Positions 19,901 through 31,900 of a DNA stretch of 64,000 nucleotides are shown piece after piece; positions within the stretch are counted from its first letter, which is position 1, and the number at the start of each line of letters is the position of its first letter. Source of the stretch: CAZHOV01 sp964534315 (GTDB lineage Bacteria > Bacteroidota > Bacteroidia > Chitinophagales > Saprospiraceae); contig CAZHOV010000005.1 of the NCBI GenBank assembly GCA_964534315.1, positions 10,875-74,874 on the forward strand, read 5' to 3'. The notes below the pieces were generated by a model that saw only the letters and a program-made list of their open reading frames with translations, ran no database searches and was not told the origin of the DNA. Position numbers and translations under genes: made by a program.

Positions 19901-22900
19901 TACCTGAAGAGCAACTTCGTTGTCACCGATATTAGAGCAATCGAAGGTGTAAGATGGAGCGAAGGCGCTACCATTTACAGAGATCAAGAACTCTAACTGA
20001 TACTCTTCACCTGTGTTACATCCGATATCGAAGCTTCCGCCATCGAATAGGATAGCATCAAGTGTTACTGTACCGTCTAATCCCAGAGGCACGTTAATAT
20101 CATCGATACAAACTGGTACTGGTGGCTGATCATCAGAGATGTTCACCTCAACCGTGCACTCGCTTGTATTTCCATTATTATCAGTAGCAACGAAAGTTAC
20201 AGTAGAGATACCTACTGGGAAGTCCGTGCTAACTACATTTGTATTTCCACTGTCAGTTGTACCGTCAGCAAATACCGCTTCGTAAGTGAATCCTGCGATG
20301 CCGCAAGCGTCCGTAGCTGTAGCTGATACCGTCTGATCAGCGCAGCAAGACTCAATGTCGCTATCGCAAACGATAACCGGATCGATATTGTCTTCTACCG
20401 TCACCTTAGCGATGCAAGTGTTGCTATTTCCGTTAACATCAAATACGGTCAATGTTACGTTAATAGTATTTCCGGCATCAGCGCAAGTGAAGTAGGTCTG
20501 AGAAGCGCTTAAGCTAGCGATTCCGCAAGCATCAGTACTTCCGCCGTCAATATCAGCAGGTGTGATATACACGAAACCGAACTCGTTCAATTCAACAGTA
20601 ATGTTCTTACATACTGCATCCGGAGGCGTAACGTCTACTACATTTACTGTAGTCTGACAAGCATCTGTATTTCCGCTAGGATCAGCAACAGTTAAGGTTA
20701 CTGTATTAGCACCAACGTCAGCGCAAGTGAAGTCTGTTACATCAATTTCACGTGAAGCAACAGCACAGTTATCAGAGCTTCCGTTGTCGATATCATCAAC
20801 ATCGATTGAAGCGTTTCCGTTAGCATCCAATTCTACAGTGATGGAAGCATTACATTCTGCATCCGGAGCAATTGCATCCGTTACCATTACAGTAGCTTCG
20901 CAAGTACCCACGTTTCCAGCTTCGTCTTCTACGAATAATGTCACAACATTAGCGCAAGAGATCGCACCGGCAGTAAAGTCGGCTACTGGATAAGGCGCTG
21001 CAGAACCTGCATTGGTACTAGCACCGTCAAGTGCATTTGTTCCACTAAACGTCCAATTTGCAGTATTGAAGTTGCCGCCGTTTGGTGAAGCACCATCATT
21101 TCTGTGCATCCAACCGTCTAGGTGATCCCATGGTGTACCAGAACCATCCTGACCGATTACACCGGCCGCATCGTAGATGTCATCACCGTCGTATAATACG
21201 ATGGCATCGTCACCGTTGATGAAGGCAATTCCATCTTCAATAATATTGTCAGGAGTGAAACCGAAATATACTTCGAAATCATCTGTACCACCAGGAGTGG
21301 TGATGTAGATGTATTCACCTTCGCTAATTGAACCGCTAAGCGTCAATTCTGGTCCGACCGCCGGGTTTCCGTTATTGGCAGATTCGACACCCCAGTTGCT
21401 TAGATCAGCAACATCCGTAAGTGCTTTCAGCTCAATAACCTTTGGAAGACCGCCTGAAAGTGGTCCGTCAAGTACACCTGTGATAGCTAATGCTTCACAA
21501 ACAGCGTCAGAGCAATCGAATTGAGTCTGAGATAAGGAAATATCAACGATTCCACAGTTGTCGGTAGATCCGCCGTCAATGTCAGCAACAGTGATAGAAG
21601 CATTTCCATTTGCATCCAGGAATACCTCAACATCATTACATACCGCCTTTGGAGCTTCAGTATCAGCAACTACCACTACAGACTGAACCTGCTGAGATAC
21701 GTTACCGTTACCGTCGTCATAAATCCATACAATATTGTAATTACCAATTCCGAAGAAGTAGCTTCCATCAGGACAAGTTCCTTGAGAGAAGGTTGGTACC
21801 CCTACGATCGTCGTACCGCAATCACCCTGAGCAGTTGGAGCCGGAACACAGATATCACCGCAATCAGAGAATAATGCAGGTAGTGGATTCTCGTTAGGAA
21901 TTGGAGCAGTAAAGTCATCTAAGAATACCGTAAAGGAGCAATCATCCGTTAATGCCGGATTATCATCCTGAGTAGCCGTTAAGGTTACTGTGAATGAAGC
22001 ACCACTTTGTAATGGAATTCCCAAGGCTGATAACAAGGTACCAGCAGCAGGATCCTGCGTTACTGTCGCGCTCGCATTACAGTTGTCAGAAACAATACCT
22101 AAGCCTGTGTAATCAGGAACAACCGCATCTGGGCAAGTCGTACCTAATACCTGAGGAGCAGGACAAGCTATTGACGGTGGTTCTGTATCTGTAACAGTCA
22201 CTGTAAATTCACAAGTATCAGCATTTCCGTATTGGTCAGTAGCGATATACAATACTGTAGACACACCTACAGGGAACTGAGCTTGCTGTAAGCCAGCCGG
22301 CAATGTAGATTCATCAGTATGATCGTAGTTGTACTGAGCAACAATCGTGGTATTGATACCACCTACAGGATCAATTAACTGCTCTTCTACAGAAGTAACA
22401 AACGGATCGTCGCAGTTGTCAGTAATGTCATATGGTGGAGCCCATGTAACGATCTGGTCACACTCATTCAATGTAGCTAGTACATTAATGTCTTGTGGAC
22501 ACTCGTTGAATACAGGAGCTTCCGTATCAAGAATAGTTATGGTGAATGTGCAAGAAGAATTCGTATTTCCTGCTACATCTGTTACCGTCCAGGTTACATC
22601 CGTTGTACCAACAGGGAAGGTCTCACCAGCAAGAGAAGCCTGACCATTGTAATCATTTACGATGGTTGCACCCGGGCAATTATCGCCAAAGAATACAGGA
22701 TCAAATCCGATACCAGGCATCGTGAATGAGCATACACCAGGATCATTTTCCTGAGTCAATGAACCATTCGCCTCACAAGTGATCTTCGGATCTTCATCGT
22801 CTGTTACCGTTACAGAGAATGTGCAAGCAGGAGAAATATTTCCTGAGCCATCTGTGTAAGTGTAGGTTACAAAGGTAGTACCTACCGGGAAGTAATCTCC

Positions 22901-25900
22901 TGAAGCAGGACCGGCAACCAAGGTACCTTGTAGGTTATCACCGTCACAGTTATCATCAAATGTTGGGATCGTGTAAGTAACATTTGCACCACACTGTCCT
23001 TCATCATTTGATACGCTGATATTTGCAGTACAGTTCGCAATTGTCGGAGCAATATTGTCTTCAACAGTCACAGTCGCTGTACACTGATCAGAAAGACCGG
23101 CGTCATCAGTGATCGTTAACGTAACCGTATTGTCACCAAGGTCAGCACAAGTGAAGTCAGTCTGACTAACAGATAGTGTGATACAATCTGTATTATCAAA
23201 GCTGCCTCCGTCAACAGCAGCAGCAGTAATGCTTGCATTTCCATTGGCATCTACTTCGATGGTGATGTCCTTGCAAACTGCCGTTGGAGCAATGGTATCA
23301 ATAACAGTGATGTCCGTTCCGCAAGAAGCAGAATTCTGAGCAGCATCGAATACAGTCAAAATCTCAGCATTGACACCTAGGTCATCACAAGTGAAGACGC
23401 TTTGAGATAGCTCGAATCGGTCGATTCCACAATCGTCATCAACGAAGTCTAATACGTCTAATGGATCAACTACTGCGATACCGTTATCATCTAAGTATAC
23501 GGTAAGGTCTTTACAACCGATGATTGGATCTTCATTATCGTCAACACATACGTCAAATGTGTAAACAAATGCATTTCCAGCTTCATCCGTTGCTGTAATC
23601 GTTACTGTCGTACAACCTACAGGGAATGTATTTCCTGAGTTGTTCGTAGACGTAATATCAATATTCTGAACTGCAGAGCAGTTATCATCTAATCCGGTGA
23701 TTGACCAGAACGCCTGAGCAGAACACAATCCGGAAGCAGCGTCTAAGCTGATCGTACCACCATTAGGTACAACCGCATTGTCAGATACTACCTGGAAGGT
23801 TGGAGCATCAACGTCAAGTACTTTCACCTCAAACTCACAAACCAAGTCTTGGTATTCGTAAGTTACCGTGTACGTACCAGGACCCTGAACAGAACCATTA
23901 GCTGGACCGCCGGTTTGTGTCATATCGATTTGATCACAACCTGTTAATACGTATGGAGTTATCCAGGATACCGTAGCCTCACAATTTCCATCGACCTCGA
24001 AGGTCTGACTGCCCGGGCAGAATCCGATGACAGGAACGGCAACTTCTTGTACGAATACATCTGCGGTACAAGTGCTTACATTTCCGGAACCGTCTGTTAC
24101 TGTTAACGTAACCGGGATCGTCTGTCCAATATCCGCGCAAGAGAAGTCTTCTCTATCAATTGCTAAGTTAACATCATCGCAGTTGTCAGCGCTTCCAGCG
24201 TCAACATCAGCAGGAGTAATGGTTACAGGTGCACCGTTAACGATTTGTACGGTAAGATCAGTACACTTCGCAATTGGAGCCTGCGTATCCTGTACTGCAA
24301 CGTAGATAGTACAAGTGTCATAGTTAGGACCAAAGAATTCTCCACACTCTTCCCAAACCATTCCGTCGCTGATCACATACGTCACCTTATTTACACCAAT
24401 TGGTAAGATCGAGTTGTGCTGAGCACCAGCGCAAGTGAACGTAAAGCTTGTAAATTCAGCCTGCGTATCGTGAGCCCAGAAGCAGAATTCATCACCTGCA
24501 CGTACAGGAACAGTGAAGGTGAAGTCGTCTTCAACTAAGTTACCGTCAAGATCATTGATGTCTTCACAATCCGCAACACCATTTCTGGTTACGCAGTAGC
24601 CTGCATTACCTGAAAGATTAGTAACGTTTTGTACATCAAACGTGATCAATCCGTCATTATCAACTTCAAGGCAAAGGAACGTACCGCCATTACCTGGTTG
24701 ATCAGTAAGGGTTACAGTCGTAGCATTGGCATTGACATTTCCACTTGGATCACCTTTCTGCGTCCAGAACTCTGGGCTAAATGGTCCGGTAAAGTCTACC
24801 TTGTTTATACAATCATCAGGATCTTTCGTCTTCACAAGTACTTCACCGCCATCTTCAGTAGTAACACTCCAGTAGAAGGTATCTAGCACCTTACAGTTGT
24901 CTTCGAAGAACATTGGGATATCCCAGCAAACGTCAGCGAAGCAATTGTCTGGTAAGGTAGAAGCATAAATAGTGTCTGCAGGACAATCCAGGATTTCTGG
25001 CTCTATATTATCGTATACACGTACGTTGAATACGCAAGAATCAGTAAATCCACCGCAGTCTTCAGCAACGAATCGGTACTTCCAGTCACCTTTTGGAAGC
25101 GTATCAAGTACATCAAGGTGATACTTCCAATCAGATGGATCTTTGTCACCCTTCGTATAAGTGAATACTTCTACTGTTGGAGGAGGAGGTGTTCCGCCAC
25201 CTACACCAGGACCTTCTGTGTCATTAGGACCAGCAGGTACCGGAGATCTTAGATCGTAAACATACTTGGTTATAGTCAATGTATCACAGTTTTCCTTGAA
25301 CGTGATTTTCGTATCAAGTTCTCCGTAGCAAACACAAGTATCAGGATCATTAGATACGGTAGTTGGCAGGTATACCCATGCAATTCCGTCGTCATCGCAA
25401 GTCTCACCTGGGCAATCCATTACCATAACTGGTGTTTCATCTTCTACAGTAACCGTGAAGTGACATAACTCAGCGGTGTTGCGCTCATCCTGATCGCCAC
25501 AGCCGAAGTTGTCAACATTTTCGCAGTAGTCAGAAACGACATAGGACAACTTGGTTTCACCTTTAGGGAAAATCCAGGTGAAGTTGTCTAAGTCTGGGCA
25601 AGCCTTGCTTGAACCAGCCTGAGCACCATCAAGGATAGTGATCGTCGTATCATTCAATGGAGAACCGTCAGGTAAGCAAGCACCGTCCGGGTAGTCAATC
25701 ACTAACGTAATCTGATCAACAGAACAGTTGTCAAAGAACTTAGGCTGTACCCACTCGTATTCTGCGAAGCAAGAATCCTGACCCTGATTTGTTCCGATCG
25801 TTGCATCGTAAGGACACGCTTCAGCAAATGGAGCTAAGGTGTCGATTACGTTGATGTAGAACTCATCAGTATGCTCTCTTTCTTTATCATATGCAGTAAG

Positions 25901-28900
25901 TACTACCCGGTTGCGACCAACAGGGAATGCGAATCCGCTAAGGTCAAGATCGGTAGCACCGAAAATAGTATCTCTCAATAGCAATGCACCGTTTGGTCCA
26001 TCACAGTTTTCATCATTATAGATTTCGTAAACCAAGCTTAGGTTACACGTATCATTATCATAGAAAAATGGATCGTCTCCACATGTTGGCTTAGCGTTGT
26101 TAGCTGTGTCGCATGCTACAAATGGGATCGTTAGATCGATGTACGCATGGCAGCTATCTTTCTCATTGATAGTTGTGAAGATACAAGAATCAATTGGCGT
26201 ACATACCAATGGCTTGATCGTATCGATCACGGTCAATGAGATATCGCAAGTGTCAGAAACGTTTCCGTTCTTATCTTCGATCCAGTACCATAGGTAAGCT
26301 GTATCGCAGTAAGCCGTAGAGTTACAATCGATCATCAACTGCGTGTCAGGCTCGCAGTAAACTTCAAGTACACCGTCACCATCTGTATCGATCTTCACAC
26401 AACGCTTCTCAATACCACAGTTGTCGTTACCTTCACCGAAGTTAACCAATGGAACAGTGGTCTTACCACATGGGCCTAACAGCTGAGTAATAACGGTACC
26501 AAAGTTACATGGTAGTTCAGGACGGATCGTATCGATCACCGTTACCACAAATTCACATACAGCAGTATTATTCGCTTCATCCGTGAAGGTGTATGTAACT
26601 AATGTGCTACCAAATCCGAAGAACGAACCAGGAGCGTGTGTTCTTGTTCTCACAATATCAGCAGGATTAGAACAAAAATCAGTAGCTGTAGGCTCTGTCC
26701 AGTTTACAACCATTGCACCACACTGACCTTGGTTTTGCATAGTCACGAAAATCGTATCCAAACCAACACCGTCACCTTCCGCTTCAGCTGGAGGACAACC
26801 GGCAATTGTTGGAGCCGTTACGTCGCTAATTACCACATTATACTGGCAAGTCAAGATCTGACCACCTAAGGTAGTAAATGTCCAGGTAACAGCAGTTGTA
26901 CCAACAGGATAAGCATCTGTTAATTCTAGTCCGTCAGAACGGTTATCAAATGTCATATCTTCTGGTCCGCTACAGCCTTGTTGTACCTGAGGAGTAGCTG
27001 GCTGCGTGATCACTTTTTCACAAGCGTCAGCAGGAGCATCTTCATTTACATCTGCTGGGCAGAATACCACTTGGTAATCAGCCGTGTAATCTGTAACCGT
27101 TACCGTAGCTTCGCAGGTACCTACATTACCAGCAGCATCCGTTGCTGTTAATGTTACGGTATTAGGACCAAGGTTTGAACAATCGAATGTTAATGGATCA
27201 GCAGTGAAGGAAACCACACCGCAGTTATCAGAAGCATCGCCGATTTGCTCAGGAGTAATGCTTAGGTTTCCGGTTACATCCAGAGACAAGGTAACGTCAG
27301 AACACTGAACAACAGGATCGGTACCATCTGTAACATTAACATTGAATGTTTCTGTTGATGTATTTCCGTGAATATCTGTTGCAGTAATGGTAACTACGGT
27401 TGTACCAACCGGGAAGAATGATCCGGAAGCAGGCGTAGCAGTTACTGTTTCAACGCCACAGCTATCTGTTGCGTCAACTGTGAAATCAACAGTTGTACCA
27501 CAAGTATTATCATTAGCAGTAGTCGGTGCATTTTGATCACCAGGATTAACGATAGCAGGAGCTTCGTCGTCCGTTACGGTGATCTCGTAAGAGCAAGTCG
27601 TTTCGTTACCGGCAGCATCCGTTACAGTCCAGTTAACTACCGTACCACCTACAGGGAATGATTCACCGGCCAGAGAAGCTGAGTTATTGTAATCATTCAC
27701 GATGGTTGGATCAGCATCGCAGTTGTCGGTTGCGCTTGCAAGGTCAAATCCTTGACCAGGCATAGTGAAAGAGCAAGCACCTGCATCGGCAGACTTGGTC
27801 AACTCGCCGCCTAGCGGGCTGCAATCTACTACAGGAGCAGTATCGTCTACTACTGTTACCGTAGTCTGACAAGTACTTTGGTTGCCTGACTTATCTTCAA
27901 CAATAAGATCAATCGTATACGTACCGGCACCCATCAATTCAATCCACTCGCCTTCCTGACCGTCGTAAGAAAGATATACATCAGCTACCTTACAGTTGTC
28001 ATCGCTATTGTTATCTACCATAGAGGAAGTAACGACAGCCTTACACTCAGAGTTAGCGGTTAATGTAATCTCATCAACACAAGCAGCCCATGGGTCTTGC
28101 GTATCTTCAACGATTACCTTGAATTCGCAAGTATCTACATTTGGCTCAGGCATTCCGCAGAAATCCTCAGCGATATAACGTACGGTATTGTGACCTACAG
28201 GGAAGTAACCGTAAGCAGCAGCAGTACACGTGAATTCCCAGTTTTCGATCGTTACAACATCTTCTCCGTCACTTAAGATTAAATCTCTAGTAGTAAATCG
28301 AAGTGTAATCTTATCACCGGCATTTACTAAATAGTTGGTAGAACCATCCTGCTCTCCTCCGCTATTCCAAACTTCTACATCATTTACTAAGATCGCAAGA
28401 TCACTTTCAATTGGAGTGATATTTTCAAACGTAAAAGAAATCGCACCTGTTGAAGGCGCAATGATATCTACATCTGTTTCATCAACATTACCATTTCCAC
28501 CTTGAACATCATTTTCGATGTACATTTCGGTAGCTTCATCAACACCGTTGAAGCTAAGCGAACCATTTCCGCCATTTTGCTTCAATACCCAGGCACCAGG
28601 AGCCCATTGCTCAGCAAAGGTTTCCTGATCAACACAACCAGGCTCACCGGCAGAGATAATCTCGATTGGCTTACCTAATTCGTCAAAGGCTTCTACTGAA
28701 GTATGCGCGATACCATTGCAGTTATCAGTAGCAAATGGAGGATCCCATGTTACTACAGTAGCACAAACACCTGCATTCGCATGAGCAGTAATATCTTCCG
28801 GACATTCTTGCCATTCTGGCTTGATGTCATCAACGACTTTCAAGTCAAAGGTGTAGGTAGACGTCAATCCGCACATGTCCGTAGCAGTGTAAACAATTGT

Positions 28901-31900
28901 ATATTCACCAACAGGGAATACACCACCGTTCGCTTCACCGGCATTAACTGATCCTGTGCTTTCATCACTAGCTCCTTCAAGCTCCGTGATCACATTATGG
29001 TAGCAATCAATTGCACTTGTAATTTCATAAGAATATTCAATCATATTTTCTGGCGTACAATCAACGGCCTTAGCGAATAGCTCATCTGTTAATGCAACCT
29101 CGCAAAGAGTAGAATCGTATTCAGAAACAAAAATCATCAAGGTGTCCTCAGTCGTGCAATTAAATACCGTTGCATCGTCTCCGGCATCAACTTCGTCGCA
29201 AGAGACAGGCTCAGAAGGAACCATAGCAGTACCTACAAGACCGTCACCATCAACATCATAATCAGGATCCCATCGTGGGCCAAAGTTATCAACAGTAATA
29301 TAGGTCAAGCTGTAACGATCATCATCTTCATCGTCACATCCTCCACCTTCTCCGGTGCCGTCGCCGTCACCATCCGTTAGAGAATTTCCACACTGATCGA
29401 AAGCTTCCCAAAACTTGGTAATGCTTTCTTTCGGACGATAGAAGGTCATTCCGCCTACGTTGAATACATCTTCACAAGAAGCTTCATTGTCTTGCGAACC
29501 ATCAGGAAGTGGGAATGCTAATGTACACTCATCTGTTGCCATTGGCACAAATGCCTGTACGGTTGCTAAGTCAGCCAGGAAAGAAGGACTGTTACAATCT
29601 AAAACAACCGTCATATCAAGGCTCTCATCGGCAGCATCAGCAGGAGCTACTTCGTCAACTTTCAATGCATCTTCTAATGCGCCAGCAAGATCATCTTCTT
29701 TCTCAACCCAGTCAGGGGTTTCATTATCATCAATCGTAACCTTTGTGAATGCAGAGAAGGTATTACCCTTGCAATCGATTACCTGGTATTCAATTTCATG
29801 TAATCCTCTTTCAAATACATATTCGGCATTTGGATCAACAACAATAGCAGAAGCATCACCACCATTCACATTGAATTCTACCCAGTTATCTTCCCACGCC
29901 TGGAAAGGAGGATAATTTTTGTTACAACCTTCTACAAAGCGCTTTCTGAATCGTACGGTTTCAATACAGCAGTTGTCAGTAAATCGACCGCCGAAGACAT
30001 CACCGGCAGGATCAGCAAAGAAATCAGGGCATAAGTTATTTGGTGGATAAACAGGACCACCGGCCATGCACTGCACTTCTACACAGTTTGCAGGATCGAA
30101 ATATTCAATACCTAAATTAGGTACATCATCAATTACACAATCATTATTAATATCACCTTGTGGATCGCAATCTACGTCACCATCAACACCTCCGGTGTAA
30201 AGCGTTACATCAGCAGGTGCATTGATCAACGGATCTTTGCTATCCATCATGAACTCGTATGTCAATGTCTGGTACTGATTGCAATTGCCCGGAGGGCCTG
30301 GAGGATCATTAGGATCACTCAACTCATCACAGAACAGCCATTCAACAAAGAACGTATAAGTACCATCACCGTCAAGATCATAAAGATCTAACATCACGAA
30401 ATCATATGATGGAGGAGTGGTCCAGGTACAAGTAGCATCGTCATATACACCTTGGTTGAAAAGGATACCAGGAGGAAGGGTACCTAAAGAACCAGCTACT
30501 TCACAACCATTACAATCAAGTGCAATAGGAGCAGGAACATTTACGACATCTCCTTCTCCTTCGATACAACCAAACTCAAGGTTGTCAAACATATTAATAA
30601 CATCATCATTATTGCAATCGCGTAGCGCTAAGAAATCATCAGGATTCTCAACGATAGGCGCATCATTATCTTGAAGCGTTACGGTAAATTCACAAGAAGC
30701 ATCTGTATTTACTCCGTCAGAAACAGTAATCGTAACGACAAAAGATTCCCCATCGATTAACGGATCACTTAAACCTGGAAGAGATGAAATTGCTGTACCA
30801 GGAAGAGGATCCTGCGTAACAGAAGTCACACCACAATTATCACTAGGTAAAGAAGAACCTCTATAATCAGGAACCGTAATTCCGTCACAAATACTTCCTA
30901 AGAATTGATCTTCAGGACAAATAACCGTAGGAGCTTCATCATCCGTTACCGTTACGGTAAACTCACAAGAAGCAGCATTTCCAGCATCATCAACAAATAC
31001 ATAAGTTACCGTAGTAACACCCACAGGGAAGAAATCATCAGGAGCATGCGTTCTGGAGAAAAATGGCAAGTTGTTGCCATCACAGTTATCAGAAGCCGTA
31101 GGTTCTGTGAAGTCAACAGCAGCACCGCAAAGACCAGCTTCAGCGGAAACTGTCTGGTCAAGATCAGCACATCCTGCAACAACCGGAGCTTCAGTATCTA
31201 CGATTGTTATGGTATAAGAGCATTCTAATGCAAATTCAGGCATTGCAGGGTCAAACATTTCATTGGGGTCAGCGTACCCGAAGAAAACAGTATATACCCC
31301 TGGGCCAGGAAAAGAAAATTCAATAGGATTGAATCCACCACTAAGTTCGAGCAAGCCTCCACCAGTAGCTACCGTTTGAGTACCCTGCCCTTCATAAACT
31401 ATTCTGTAATTCATTGGTTGCTCACCAAGACATCCGTCATTCACAGAAGGAATCAACAAGTCATCGATTAAAATACTTTCGCAGTTGTCCCCTACAGCTT
31501 CTACACGGTCATTAGGGCAATAGTGCAGCGAAGGAGCAGCATCATCAACAACCAAAACATCAAGCGTACAATCGGAAATATTTCCGGCAGTATTTCTTGC
31601 TGTAACGGTTAAGTTTTGTGTGCCTACATCGTCACAACCAAACGTGATCACCTCATTTTCCATCATGCCTGCAGGGCCGAAGAAAACATCCACATCATCG
31701 CAATTGTCGCCTACAAAAGCAACCGCTTGGCCAACAGTAAAGGAATTTTCTAGTGCATCGCCTAAATTAACGATAACCGGATCATTCGCATCTGTACAAT
31801 AAATAACAGGCGCTTGATTGTCGGTAACGGTAACATTAAAAGTACATTCGTCAACATCGTTGCTATTAGTGTATGTCACCGTAGAAGTACCCACAGGGAA

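Noticed and set aside
29460..29915. Plus-strand ORF of 151 residues opposite the 5267-aa gene
   Set aside because: It has the low-complexity composition of a shadow frame, with no start context or motif, and lies within an uninterrupted coding sequence.
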